Assembly: GCF_900018785.1 (NCBI RefSeq)
Contig: NZ_FCOY01000007.1
Coordinates: 642,632-706,631, forward strand
DNA: 64,000 nucleotides
Direction of reading: 5' to 3'
Origin: Xanthomonas massiliensis
GTDB lineage: Bacteria; Pseudomonadota; Gammaproteobacteria; Xanthomonadales; Xanthomonadaceae
This document shows positions 21,419 through 29,595 of this stretch, piece by piece (positions within the stretch are counted from its first letter, which is position 1; each line of letters begins with the position of its first letter). Made by a program: the position numbers and the translations under genes. The notes under the pieces were generated by a model. That model worked only from the letters and a program-made list of their open reading frames with translations, was not told where the DNA came from and did not search any database.

Positions 21419-21511
21419 GGAGAGGTGTCCGAGTGGTTGAAGGAGCACGCCTGGAAAGTGTGTAAGCGTCTAAACCGCGCTTCGGGGGTTCGAATCCCCC
21501 TCTCTCCGCCA
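21419..21511 (+). tRNA. tRNA-Ser (anticodon GGA)
   Basis: 93 nucleotides including an encoded CCA end. The acceptor stem GGAGAGG pairs with TCTCTCC (one G-T pair). The anticodon loop CTGGAAA gives GGA at 21453-21455. The long variable arm of class II tRNAs is present, and the T loop reads GTTCGAATC. It decodes UCC and UCU. Confidence 0.96.
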
Positions 21512-21531
21512 TACATGCGAGTCCCTCGCAA

Positions 21532-21593
21532 GAGCCCGCGCTTCCACCTGCGGGCTCGATCGGGAAAGCAAACGGCCGCGCCCCGGGCGCGGC
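21532..21593 (+). terminator. Tandem hairpins between tRNA-Ser and ffs
   Basis: Two 8-bp perfect hairpins follow the tRNA: GAGCCCGC / GCGGGCTC at 21532-21557 and GCCGCGCC / GGCGCGGC at 21575-21593. The second is followed by TTCGTCTCT. They probably end the tRNA transcript. They also fill the space where an ffs promoter would be expected, so ffs may rely on readthrough plus processing. Confidence 0.55.
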
Positions 21594-21604
21594 TTCGTCT
21601 CTAT

Positions 21605-21712
21605 GGTGGCCCCGTCGGCCCCTCGCGACGCTAGATCGAAAATCCCGCCAGGGCCGGAAGGCAGCAACGGTATCGATCGACGCGGGCGCCGAGGCCAGCC
21701 GGCGGGGCCACC
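21605..21712 (+). ncRNA. ffs: 4.5S RNA (bacterial small SRP RNA)
   Basis: RNA core of the signal recognition particle, bound by Ffh. The conserved domain IV is seen as GCCAGGGCCGGAAGGCAGCA, with the GGAA tetraloop at 21656-21659. The ends pair: GGTGGCCCCGTCGGC at 21605-21619 against GCCGGCGGGGCCACC at 21698-21712, with one G-T pair. The length is about 108 nucleotides. Its position beside dnaX and tRNA-Ser fits relatives. Its 3' half is repeated downstream. Confidence 0.92.
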
Positions 21713-22360
21713 GCCTTTCCCGCCTCATGCCATCCCGCGAACAGCCGGCGCTTCGTTGCACGGGCCCGTGGCGACGGGCCGGGCTTCGCCGGGACGGACA
21801 TGCCTTCCCGGCGCGGCAGCAACGGTATCGATCGACGCGGGCGCCGAGGCCAGCCGGCGGGGCCACCGCCTTTTCCGCCTCATGCCATCCCGCGACAGCC
21901 GGCGCTTCATTGCACGGGCCCGTGGCTACGGGCCGGGCTTCGCCGGGACGGACACGCCTTCCCGGCGCGGCGGCAACGGTATCGATCGACGAGGGCGCCG
22001 AGGCCAGCCGGCGGGGCCACCGCCTTTCCGCCTCATGCCATCCCGCGAACAGCCGGCGCTTCATTGCACGGGCCCGTGGCGACGGGCCGGGCTTCGCCGG
22101 GACGGACACGCCTTCCCGGCGCGGCAGCAACGGTATCGATCGACGCGGGCGCCGAGGCCAGCCGGCGGGGCCACCGCCTTTTCCGTCTCATGCCATCCCG
22201 CGAACAGCCGGCGCTTCATTGCACGGGCCCGTGGCGACGGGCCGGGCTTCGCCGGGACGGACACGCCTTCCCGGCGCGGCAGCAACGGTATCGATCGACG
22301 CGGGCGCCGGGGCCAGCCGGCGGGGCCACCGCCTTTCCCGTCTCATGCCATCCCGCGAAA
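21661..22360 (+). repeat. Tandem array of about 154-bp units headed by the ffs 3' half
   Basis: Five units: 21661-21815 (overlapping the true ffs 3' half), 21816-21969, 21970-22123, 22124-22278, and a truncated fifth, 22279 to about 22360. Each starts GCAGCAACGGTATCGATCGA (GCGGCAAC in unit 3), runs through the 3' stem strand GGCGGGGCCACC, and continues into about 100 bases unrelated to SRP RNA. The tail of units 1-4 holds the palindrome CACGGGCCCGTG bracketed by CCGGCG and CGCCGG, although unit 2 has a base change just after the palindrome. The 5' half of ffs is not repeated. Units differ at only a few positions. Open frames through the array are artefacts. Confidence 0.93.
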
Positions 22361-22431
22361 GCCCGGTCACGCCACGCCGATCGCCGTCATCGGGCATGCG
22401 CGCAAGGGCATCGCCCGCGCGCACGGCCGTT

Positions 22432-23193
22432 TCAGGGATCCGGCGGCCGGACGCACTCCCCGGCCGGATCGGTCAGCGCGACCACCTCGCCCGGCACGGC
22501 CACGCGGTGCCCGCGCGCGCGCAGCGCCGCCGCGTCGGCGCTGCCGGCATAGTGGTAGAGCACCATGCGCCGTTGCAGCTCGGCCGGGTATTCGCGCTCC
22601 AGGTCGTCCACGCCAGTATGCGAGGGATTGCCGTGCAGGCCGCAGTCGTGGGCGACCAGCTCGCCGGCATCGGCGTAGCGCGCCAGCATCTCCGGGATCG
22701 GCCGGGTATCGCCGCTCCACGCCAGGCTGCCCGGCAGGCGCAGGCCGAAAGCGGTATCCGGCCAGTGGTGGCGCACCGGGAACGCCTCCAGCCGCACGCC
22801 GTCGTGCCAGAACGCCCCGCCCACCGGCACCAGCTGGAACGCGTCCCAGAAGTTGGCCCCGCCTTCGGCGACGACGTTGGGGTAGTCGCCCACGCGTGCG
22901 TGCAGCAGCGGCACCAGCGGCGCCGGCACGTACACCCGCGGCCGGGGCTGGCGAGCGGAGAAATAGCTGTCCACGAACAGCCGCTCGAAGCCGCCGACGT
23001 GGTCCAGGTGGACGTGGGTGACGAACAGTGCGCCCGGCATCCGGCCGTAGTGCGCCTGGTAGGCGGTCAGGCCCTCGCTGCCGCAGTCGATGGCCAGCCA
23101 CGGCGCGCCGTCGCGCTCGATCGTGGCCATGGCCGACCCCAGCGCCACCGCCGAGGCGTTGCCGACCCCCTGGAACCGCAGCGTCCAGGCCAT
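22432..23193 (-). CDS. Metallo-beta-lactamase-fold hydrolase (RNase Z-like)
   Basis: 253 residues. The metal-binding motif THVHLDHVGG is at 59-68. A later His-rich segment (VRHHWPDTAFGL), SGDTRP and the C-terminal LYHYAG supply further ligands. The layout resembles the RNase Z-like or phosphodiesterase branch, but the substrate is unknown. ATG at 23193 lies two bases after the kdkA stop, so it is probably co-transcribed with kdkA. Confidence 0.83.
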   Translation of the reverse strand: MAWTLRFQGVGNASAVALGSAMATIERDGAPWLAIDCGSEGLTAYQAHYGRMPGALFVTHVHLDHVGGFERLFVDSYFSARQPRPRVYVPAPLVPLLHARVGDYPNVVAEGGANFWDAFQLVPVGGAFWHDGVRLEAFPVRHHWPDTAFGLRLPGSLAWSGDTRPIPEMLARYADAGELVAHDCGLHGNPSHTGVDDLEREYPAELQRRMVLYHYAGSADAAALRARGHRVAVPGEVVALTDPAGECVRPPDP

Positions 23194-23195
23194 GC

Positions 23196-23945
23196 TCAAT
23201 ACCCGCGGCCCCAGGCCAGGTCGTAGGCGCGGCGCAGGCGGGCGAAGTCGCGCTCGACCTCGTCCACGCCGCGCTCGCCGCGCAGCTTGAGCAGCGAGCG
23301 GTGCAGCCGCTTGAGGTTGCGCTCGCGCCAGCGCGTGGCCGGGATGCGCAGCACGCCGCGGTCGAAATCGATCAGCCAGCCATGGGCGTTGCCGTCGAAC
23401 AGGATGTTGTGGGCGTTGAGGTCGGCGTGGTCCAGCCCGGCGCGGTGGAAGCGGGCGACCAAGCGGCCGGTCTCCTCCCACGGCGCGCCGTGGCCGGCAC
23501 CGCGTGCCCAGCCGGCCAGCGAGCGCACGCCCTCCAGGCGCTGCATCAGGATCGCGGCGCGGTAGCCCAGCCCCTGGCGCAGGTAGCAGGCCGCGTACGG
23601 GCGCGGCACCGGCAGCTTGCGCGCGCGCAGCTGGCGCATCAGCCGGAATTCGGCAAAGCTGCGGGTGCGGTCGGCACCGCGCCACAGGTAGCGGTCGCGG
23701 CTGACCGCGGCGGCCATGCCGCCGCGCAGGTAGTGGCGCAGCACGCTGGGGCCGAACGGCGCATCGAGGAACCAGGCGCTGCCGCGCCCGCCCTCGTCCA
23801 CCGGTCGCGCGCGCGCGCCCCACCAGGACGGGTCGAACAGGCGGGGCTCGGCTTGCCGCACGCGTTCGCGGTCGAACAGAATGGCACCGTATCCGCGGGC
23901 CTCGCGGTACGGCGCCAGCGCTTCAGTGGCGTCGAAGGCAACCAT
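23196..23945 (-). CDS. kdkA: 3-deoxy-D-manno-octulosonic acid kinase
   Basis: Phosphorylates the Kdo residue of the lipopolysaccharide inner core at the inner membrane. The 249 residues are the family length. The catalytic loop HADLNAHN is at 173-180 and DFDRG at 193-197. ATG at 23945 was chosen because the family begins near here, and the longer frame upstream is a shadow. It is divergent from the heptosyltransferase-like gene, with only 21 bases between starts. Confidence 0.88.
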   Translation of the reverse strand: MVAFDATEALAPYREARGYGAILFDRERVRQAEPRLFDPSWWGARARPVDEGGRGSAWFLDAPFGPSVLRHYLRGGMAAAVSRDRYLWRGADRTRSFAEFRLMRQLRARKLPVPRPYAACYLRQGLGYRAAILMQRLEGVRSLAGWARGAGHGAPWEETGRLVARFHRAGLDHADLNAHNILFDGNAHGWLIDFDRGVLRIPATRWRERNLKRLHRSLLKLRGERGVDEVERDFARLRRAYDLAWGRGY

Positions 23946-23966
23946 TCCCGTCGAGTCTAGCAATAC

Positions 23967-25019
23967 ATGTCGGCCATGCGCCCCTCCCTGTGCCTGCTGC
24001 GCCTGTCCGCGCTCGGCGACGTGACCCACGTCGTGCCCCTGGTCCGCACCCTGCGGCGCGCCTGGCCGGACGGCCCGGCCCTGCACTGGGTCATCGACAA
24101 GGCCGGGCACAAGCTGCTCGACGGCCTGGAGGACGTGCGCTTCCACATCTACGACAAGGCCACCGGCCTGGCCGGCATGCGCGCCCTGCACCGCGACCTG
24201 GCGCCGCTGGGGCGCTTCGACGCACTGCTGCAGATGCAGGTGGCCCTGCGTGCCAACCTGCTGTCGGCGTTCATCCCCGCACGCCGGCGCATCGGCTACG
24301 ACCGCAGCCGTTCCAAGGACCTGCACGGGCTGTTCATCAACGAACGCATCCACGCGCCCGAACGCATCCACGTGCTCGATGCCATCGGCAGCTTCTGCCA
24401 GCCGCTGGGCGTGGAGCAGACCGAGGTGGTCTGGGACCTGCCGGTGCCGGCGCAGGCCTGGGACTGGGCCCGCGCCCAGTGGCCGCAGGATGGGCGCCCG
24501 ACCCTGCTGGTCTCGCCGTGCTCGAGCCACGTGCTGCGCAACTGGTACCCCGAGCGCTACGCCGCGGTGGCCGACCACGCCATCGCCCAGGGCTGGCGCG
24601 TGGTGCTGTGCGGCGGGCGCAGCGCGCTCGAGCGCGCCACCGCCGACGCGATCATCGCCGCGATGGGCGGCACGCCGCTGGACCTGGTCGGCCAGGACAC
24701 GCTCAAGCAGCTGCCCGCATTGCTCGGCCGCGCCGACCTGGTGATGACCCCGGACTCGGGCCCGATGCACATCGCCAACGCGATGGGCACCAAGGTGCTG
24801 GGCCTGCACGCGGCCAGCAACCCGGCGCGCAGCGGCCCCTACTCCGACCGTCGCTATTGCGTGGACCGCTACGACGACGCCGCGCGCCGCTTCCTCGGCC
24901 GGCCGGCCAACGCGCTGAAATGGGGCACCAAGATCGAGCGCGACGGGGTGATGGCCCTGGTCACGGTGGACGACGCCGTCGCCGCCTTCGAGCGCTTCCG
25001 CGGCGACCGCGGGCTCTGA
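23967..25019 (+). CDS. Family 9 glycosyltransferase (heptosyltransferase-like)
   Basis: Likely adds heptose or a related sugar to the lipopolysaccharide core. The 350 residues begin [20 protein letters not shown], the classic GT9 N terminus, and carry [14 protein letters not shown] near residue 265 for donor binding. ATG at 23967 or 23976. It pairs head to head with kdkA, which acts on the same molecule. The exact acceptor cannot be told from the sequence. Confidence 0.87.
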   Translation: MSAMRPSLCLLRLSALGDVTHVVPLVRTLRRAWPDGPALHWVIDKAGHKLLDGLEDVRFHIYDKATGLAGMRALHRDLAPLGRFDALLQMQVALRANLLSAFIPARRRIGYDRSRSKDLHGLFINERIHAPERIHVLDAIGSFCQPLGVEQTEVVWDLPVPAQAWDWARAQWPQDGRPTLLVSPCSSHVLRNWYPERYAAVADHAIAQGWRVVLCGGRSALERATADAIIAAMGGTPLDLVGQDTLKQLPALLGRADLVMTPDSGPMHIANAMGTKVLGLHAASNPARSGPYSDRRYCVDRYDDAARRFLGRPANALKWGTKIERDGVMALVTVDDAVAAFERFRGDRGL

Positions 25020-25089
25020 GCCGGCAGGGCCGGGAACGATCCGCGGGACGCGGCGGTTCCTGGGCATCGTCGCCGGCGACGCGCGGTTC

Positions 25090-25689
25090 ATGGCGTTGCT
25101 GGCGACGATGCGCGAGCTGGACGCGCCCCACGCCCGCATCGGCGCCGGGGCGATCCGCAACCGGGCCTGGGACCGGCTCCACGGCCTGGACGGCCCGCGC
25201 CCGGATGCGGACGTGGCCTGGTTCGACCCGGCCGGTCTGTCGCCGCGGCGCGACCGCCTGCTGCAGGCACGCCTGGCCGCGGCCTCCCCGGACGTGCCGT
25301 GGGAAGCGACCAGCCAGGCCGCGGTGCACCTGGGGTTCGAGGATGCGTTCGGCCATGCCATGCCGCCGCTGCGCTCGATCCGCGAAGCGGTGGCGAGCTG
25401 GCCCGAGTACGCCACCTGCGTGGCGGTGTCGCGGCGCGCGTACGGCACCCTCGCGGTGATCGCGTCCTCCGGCCTGGACGACCTGCTGGACATGCGCGTG
25501 CGGCGCAATCCGGCGCGGGTCAGCCTGCAGCCCTGTCGCCACAGGCTGGCGACGAAGCGCTACCGCGCGCTGGCCACGCGTCGAGATCGTCGAGGCGTGA
25601 CCGTGGGATCGGGCCGGCTCAGCCCTGCGGCTGGCGGTAGTCCTGGTAGGACTTTTCCTCGACGTAGGCCGAGCCCAGCGCCAGGTTGA
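25090..25689 (+). CDS. Nucleotidyltransferase-like protein (DUF925 type), probable 3' frameshift
   Basis: The core matches the family: [16 protein letters not shown], a DVAWFD acidic pair, [12 protein letters not shown], and [15 protein letters not shown]. The family body runs to about 25580. There a one-base frame change would give VEIVEA and a stop at 25598-25600, the expected kind of ending. As sequenced, the frame runs on for about 35 residues of basic noise and overlaps the convergent DUF6165 gene. The usual N terminus ([13 protein letters not shown]) is in frame upstream of the ATG but has no ATG, GTG or TTG start. It could be a decaying gene or a sequencing error. Confidence 0.6.
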   Translation: MALLATMRELDAPHARIGAGAIRNRAWDRLHGLDGPRPDADVAWFDPAGLSPRRDRLLQARLAAASPDVPWEATSQAAVHLGFEDAFGHAMPPLRSIREAVASWPEYATCVAVSRRAYGTLAVIASSGLDDLLDMRVRRNPARVSLQPCRHRLATKRYRALATRRDRRGVTVGSGRLSPAAGGSPGRTFPRRRPSPAPG

Positions 25690-26038
25690 TCGCCTTCTTG
25701 ATCCGCGCGCGCTCGTCGTTCTCGAAATACACGCTGCGCGCCAGGCGCACGAACTCCTCGTCGAAGGCCTGGGCCTTTTCCTTCAGGCGGATGTCGTCCT
25801 CGATGTCCCACAGGCGCTCGTTGACTGCCTTGAGCTGCTGGCGCAGCTCGGCGATGCCCAGGCCGGCGTCGCTGGAGGCCGCCGGATGGGCCAGCCACAC
25901 CGATTCCAGCGCCGACAGCTCGTTGCGCACATTGCCGAGCTTGGCCGGATCGGTGATGCGCTCGGCCTTGATCTGCAGGATGGCGATCTTGTCGAGCAAC
26001 TCGCCGAAGGAGACGGGGACCAGGATTTCGTCGGACAT
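25619..26038 (-). CDS. DUF6165 family protein
   Basis: 139 residues, mostly helical and charged, starting MSDEILVPVSFGELLDKIAI, which is typical of the DUF6165 family. No catalytic motif is evident and the function is unknown. The family often lies near lipopolysaccharide or glycosyltransferase genes, which agrees with kdkA and GT9 nearby. ATG at 26038. The open extension to 26200 runs into the tRNA and is not coding. Confidence 0.8.
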   Translation of the reverse strand: MSDEILVPVSFGELLDKIAILQIKAERITDPAKLGNVRNELSALESVWLAHPAASSDAGLGIAELRQQLKAVNERLWDIEDDIRLKEKAQAFDEEFVRLARSVYFENDERARIKKAINLALGSAYVEEKSYQDYRQPQG

Positions 26039-26100
26039 GGGACCTACCGGATTGCAGGGGCCGCCAGTGTAGCGACCGGCGTCGCCCTGGCCTGAACGGA

Positions 26101-26124
26101 CAAGGGCCCCTGACGGGGCCCTTG
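26101..26124 (-). terminator. Hairpin after tRNA-Ser(CGA)
   Basis: Perfect 10-bp inverted repeat CAAGGGCCCC / GGGGCCCTTG with a 4-base loop, eight bases past the tRNA 3' end on the minus strand. No T run follows, so it may be a processing barrier as much as a terminator. Confidence 0.6.
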
Positions 26125-26131
26125 CGGAATC

Positions 26132-26222
26132 TGGCGGGAAGGGGGGGATTCGAACCCCCGAGGCGCTATAAACGCCTGCCTGATTTCGAGTCAGGTACAT
26201 TCAACCGCTCTGCCACCTTCCC
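26132..26222 (-). tRNA. tRNA-Ser (anticodon CGA)
   Basis: 91 nucleotides with an encoded CCA. The acceptor GGGAAGG pairs fully with CCTTCCC, and the discriminator is G. The anticodon loop CTCGAAA gives CGA at 26186-26188. A long variable arm (GGCGTTTATAGCGCC) is present. It decodes UCG, a common serine codon in such GC-rich genes. Confidence 0.96.
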
Positions 26223-26248
26223 GGACCCGGCGCGCGGCCGGGCCGTGC

Positions 26249-26277
26249 ATGATACGGGCACGCCCCTGCCCGGACAA
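26249..26277 (-). promoter_or_regulatory. Sigma-70 promoter of tRNA-Ser(CGA)
   Basis: On the minus strand TTGTCC (26277-26272) and TATCAT (26254-26249) are spaced by 17 bases. The tRNA starts 26 bases further on. Confidence 0.7.
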
Positions 26278-26386
26278 GCGCGCGGGCATGAACGCCGCCG
26301 GCCCGCCCGCACCCCGGTTCCTTGCCGGATGTCCGCCGCGCCGCGATGATGCCGTTTACGCAAGTGCCTCCGCCCACCCGCCCTCC

Positions 26387-27088
26387 ATGATCGAATTCGG
26401 ACACCTCACCCACGTCGGCCTGCGCCGCGAACTCAACGAGGACACCTATTACGGGGATGGCGAACTGGGCCTGTGGCTGGTGGCCGACGGCATGGGCGGG
26501 CACGCCTGCGGCGAGGTCGCCAGTGCCCTGGCGCGCGAGGCGATCGTGCGCGAGGTGAGCGCCGGCACGGCGCTGGCGCAGGCGGTGCGGCTGGCCGACG
26601 AGGAGATCATCAAGGCCTCGCGCCGGCGCAACGACACCCTGCCGATGGGCACCACCGTGGTCGCCGCGCGCATCCGCGCCGCGCACTTCGAGCTGGCCTG
26701 GGTCGGCGACAGCCGCGCCTATCTCTGGAACGACGGCGTCCTGGCCCAGCTCAGCCAGGACCACAGCTACGTGCAGGAGATGGTGGCCCGCGGCAACCTC
26801 ACCGCCGAGCAGGCGCGCGCGCACCCGCACCGCAGCGTGGTCACCCAGGCGCTGGGGGTGACCGACCCGGCCCACCTCAACGTGGCGACCATGGCCGGCG
26901 AACTGCGCCCGGGCATGCGCCTGCTGCTGTGCAGCGACGGGCTCACCGAGGAAGTGACCGACGCGCAGATCGCGCGCACGCTCGGCGAGGACTGCAGCGC
27001 GCAGGAATGCGTGGACCAGCTGGTGGCCGCGGCGCTGGACGGCGGCGGCTCGGACAACATCACCGTCATCGTCGTGCGCTGCCACTGA
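26387..27088 (+). CDS. PPM-type serine/threonine protein phosphatase
   Basis: 233 residues, the compact bacterial PP2C type. The metal-site motifs are in order: RRELNED (13-19), DGMGGH (34-39), GTTVVAA, VGDSRAYLW, CSDGL and GGSDN. It is likely cytoplasmic, as there is no membrane segment. ATG at 26387 (MIEFGHLTHVGL) was chosen because the family begins so, and the frame upstream is noise. No Ser/Thr kinase gene lies beside it, so its partner is elsewhere. Confidence 0.92.
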   Translation: MIEFGHLTHVGLRRELNEDTYYGDGELGLWLVADGMGGHACGEVASALAREAIVREVSAGTALAQAVRLADEEIIKASRRRNDTLPMGTTVVAARIRAAHFELAWVGDSRAYLWNDGVLAQLSQDHSYVQEMVARGNLTAEQARAHPHRSVVTQALGVTDPAHLNVATMAGELRPGMRLLLCSDGLTEEVTDAQIARTLGEDCSAQECVDQLVAAALDGGGSDNITVIVVRCH

Positions 27089-27104
27089 GGCCGCGTCCGG
27101 CCGC

Positions 27105-27704
27105 TCAGGCCCTCAGGCCGGGCGCTACCGCCTCGTCGCCATCGTCCGGCGCCGTGTCGGCGGGACAGGCCGCGTCGTCGCCGTCCGCGTCATCGTCATC
27201 GTCATCGTCTTGTGCGTCGGTGCCGTCATCGGCATCGGCGCAGTCGCCGGGCGCCGGGTCGTCGGTCGCATCGTCCTGCATCCCGAGGTGCAGGCGCTCG
27301 CCGCCGGCCAGGGTCAGCATGCCTTCGCCCAGGGTCTCCCGGTCCGCGCCGTCGGCGTGGAAATCGACCTCGGCCCGGCCGCTGCCGCGCTCGCCGCGCA
27401 GGTCGAACACGAACGTGTCCACGCCCGGCGCGATGCCGGTGGCGAGCACGGCCAGGCGCATGTCCACGATGCGGCCGATCCGCGCCTGCACCACCGGGTC
27501 GGCCTGCAATGCCGCGCGGGCCTGGCCGGCGAACAGGTTCCAGCCCCAGGCGACGAACAGCGTGGCGGCCGCGCAGGCCAGCAGCAGGCACAGCAGGACC
27601 GAGGCCAGCAGCGCCCAGACCCAGCCCGGCACGCCATGGCGCGGCCCGGCGAGCGTCGCCGCGGCAGCGGCTTCCGGGCGCGCGGTGGCGTCCGGCTCAG
27701 GCAC
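27105..27704 (-). CDS. Membrane-anchored protein with an acidic tail, function unknown
   Basis: 199 residues from GTG at 27704. One membrane helix (about 26-50) is followed by a predicted periplasmic domain of about 90 residues, and then a low-complexity Asp-rich tail with seven Asp in a row. I do not recognise a family. The GTG lies inside the dnaQ 3' end (8-base overlap), so translation may be coupled. The Asp tail could bind metal ions, but that is speculation. Confidence 0.65.
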   Translation of the reverse strand: MPEPDATARPEAAAAATLAGPRHGVPGWVWALLASVLLCLLLACAAATLFVAWGWNLFAGQARAALQADPVVQARIGRIVDMRLAVLATGIAPGVDTFVFDLRGERGSGRAEVDFHADGADRETLGEGMLTLAGGERLHLGMQDDATDDPAPGDCADADDGTDAQDDDDDDDADGDDAACPADTAPDDGDEAVAPGLRA

Positions 27705-28434
27705 TGGCCGCTTCCGCTTCCGGCGCGGCGACCGCCTCGCCATCCCACAGCGCGCGGCCGGCCTTCTTGCGCAGCCGCGCCAGTTCGGCCTCGTGCGCCT
27801 CCAGCTCCGAGGGCGTGGGCACCACCCGCGGCCGCGGCAACAGCAGCGCCGCATCGAAGGCCACCATCGAGGCCCCGGCCGCCCCGTCCTCCGGCAGGGC
27901 GAAGCCGATCTCCTCCTGGCCCGAGGTCAGCGCGATGTAGACGTCGGCCAGGATCTGCGCGTCGAGCAGGCCGCCGTGCAGCTGGCGGTGCGAGTTGTCC
28001 ACGCCCAGGCGCTTGCACAGCGCGTCCAGCGAGTTGCGCTGGCCGGGGAAGCGCTCGCGCGCCAGCGCCAGGGTGTCCACCACGGTGACCCGGTCCAGCA
28101 GCCGGCCGTAGTGCTCGCCCAGGCGCGAGAGCTCGTAGTCGAGGAAGCCCACGTCGAAGGCGGCGTTGTGGATGATCAGCTCGGCGCCGTCGATGTAGGC
28201 CAGGAACTCCTCGGCGACCTCCTCGAAGGCCGGCTTGTCGGCGAGGAACTCCAGGGTCAGGCCGGTCACTTCCTGGGCGCCGGCCTCGAAATCGCGGTCC
28301 GGGCGCAGGTAGCGGTGGAAGTTGTTGCCGCTGGGACGGCGCTCGAGCAGTTCCACGCAACCGATCTCGACGACGCGGTTGCCGTTCTTCCACTCCAGGC
28401 CGGTGGTTTCGGTATCGAGGACGATCTGGCGCAT
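27697..28434 (-). CDS. dnaQ: DNA polymerase III epsilon subunit (proofreading exonuclease)
   Basis: 3'-5' exonuclease of the replicative polymerase. The 245 residues carry DTETTG at 7-12 (metal-binding Asp and Glu), HNAAFDVGFLDYE, and the final Asp motif LLDAQILADVY. The C terminus contains the short linker that binds the alpha subunit. ATG at 28434 lies four bases after the rnhA stop. The rnhA-dnaQ pair is widely conserved. Confidence 0.95.
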   Translation of the reverse strand: MRQIVLDTETTGLEWKNGNRVVEIGCVELLERRPSGNNFHRYLRPDRDFEAGAQEVTGLTLEFLADKPAFEEVAEEFLAYIDGAELIIHNAAFDVGFLDYELSRLGEHYGRLLDRVTVVDTLALARERFPGQRNSLDALCKRLGVDNSHRQLHGGLLDAQILADVYIALTSGQEEIGFALPEDGAAGASMVAFDAALLLPRPRVVPTPSELEAHEAELARLRKKAGRALWDGEAVAAPEAEAASA

Positions 28435-28438
28435 CGGC

Positions 28439-28891
28439 TCAGTCTACCGCCGCGCCGGCGCGCTGCCGGGTGGCCTGGGTGCGGGCCAGCACGTCCACGC
28501 GCTCGTTGTCCGGGTCGCCGTTGTGGCCCTTGACCCAGCGCCAGTCGATCTCGTGGCGGGCGATGGCCGCGGCGAGCCGCTCCCACAGCTCGCGGTTCTT
28601 CACCGGCTCGCCGGAAGCGGTCCGCCACTGCTTGCGCACCCAGCCGGGCAGCCACTGAGTGATGCCCTGGCGCACGTACTGCGAGTCGGTGTGCAGCACG
28701 ATCCGGCACGGCTCGGTCAGCGACTCCAGCGCCATGATCGCAGCGGTCAGCTCCATGCGGTTGTTGGTGGTGTGCGCCTCGCCGCCGGCCAGTTCGCGCT
28801 CGCGCCCCTTGTAGCGCAGCAGCGCGGCCCAGCCGCCGGGGCCGGGGTTGCCGAGGCAGGAGCCGTCGGTGTGGATCTCCACGGTCTTCAT
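28439..28891 (-). CDS. rnhA: Ribonuclease HI
   Basis: Cuts RNA in RNA-DNA hybrids. The 150 residues carry the four acidic catalytic residues at the expected places: Asp9 (HTDGS), Glu47 (NRMEL), Asp69 (HTDSQ) and Asp133 (ERVDVLA). The basic handle region is also present. ATG at 28891. It lies between the yafS-like methyltransferase and dnaQ, as in E. coli. Confidence 0.96.
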   Translation of the reverse strand: MKTVEIHTDGSCLGNPGPGGWAALLRYKGRERELAGGEAHTTNNRMELTAAIMALESLTEPCRIVLHTDSQYVRQGITQWLPGWVRKQWRTASGEPVKNRELWERLAAAIARHEIDWRWVKGHNGDPDNERVDVLARTQATRQRAGAAVD

Positions 28892-28932
28892 TGCAATCAG
28901 GATTCCGAAAAAACAGGGGGAAAATAGTGGAG

Positions 28933-29592
28933 TCAGGCCGTCGGCACCGGGGCGCGCGACCACACCGGCACCGGGATCGGACCGATCGGCGCGGCGGCGC
29001 GCTTCTCGGCCGCGATCAGGCAGGCCGCGCCGAGGGCGGCCGGGCCGCGCGAGCGCGAACCGCCGCCGCGCCAGACCGGCCCCAGGTAGCGCACCTCGTC
29101 CACGCAGGTCAGGCCGCTGCGCTGCAGCAGCGTGCGCCAGCCGAACGGCAGGCGCACGACCATCGCGTGGCGGCGCCAGCGCCAGCGGTAGGGACTGACC
29201 GGATTGAGCGCGAACAGCCACAGCTTGCCGCCGGGCATCAGCACCCGCTCGCATTCGTCCAGCAGCGCCGCGGCATCCTCGCCGGCCACGTGCTGCAGGA
29301 CGATCGCCTGCAGGCTCTCGCCCGGCAACGGCAGCGGCAGGTGGCAGCGCAGGTCGCCGTCGTAGCCGCCCTGCGGCGACAGGCGCAGGCGCAGGCCGGT
29401 GCCCGGCAGCTCGGGCAGCGCCCCGGGCTGGACCGCCGGGGCCAGCCACAGCCACGGCTGCGCCGGCCGGTTGCCCAGCCGTTCGAGCACCCAGGGACGC
29501 TCCTCGCGGAGCAGCCGTTGCGCCGCATCCGTCTCGAACCAGGCTGCGACGCCGGCTTGACGGGAAAACCGGACGGCAGGCATGGTCGGCAT
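28933..29592 (-). CDS. SAM-dependent methyltransferase, YafS-like
   Basis: 219 residues (216 if the second Met is used). The SAM-binding fold is weak at motif I, but [20 protein letters not shown] and [19 protein letters not shown] match class I methyltransferases of the Methyltransf_11 kind. Its position, divergent from gloB and upstream of rnhA-dnaQ, is that of E. coli yafS. The substrate is unknown. Only three bases separate its start from gloB. Confidence 0.78.
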   Translation of the reverse strand: MPTMPAVRFSRQAGVAAWFETDAAQRLLREERPWVLERLGNRPAQPWLWLAPAVQPGALPELPGTGLRLRLSPQGGYDGDLRCHLPLPLPGESLQAIVLQHVAGEDAAALLDECERVLMPGGKLWLFALNPVSPYRWRWRRHAMVVRLPFGWRTLLQRSGLTCVDEVRYLGPVWRGGGSRSRGPAALGAACLIAAEKRAAAPIGPIPVPVWSRAPVPTA

Positions 29593-29595
29593 TCT

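Noticed and set aside
21661..22360. CRISPR array
   Set aside because: Units are contiguous and about 154 bp, with no short repeat-spacer pattern and no cas genes nearby.
21816..22360. Four extra complete SRP RNA genes
   Set aside because: Only the 3' half is present in each; the 5' strand and the GGAA tetraloop are missing.
21285..23226. Long open frames on both strands through the tandem repeats, giving repetitive Arg/Pro-rich proteins
   Set aside because: They arise from GC-rich repeats. The unit length is not a multiple of three, so the frame shifts each unit, and the true ffs gene and the MBL gene overlap them.
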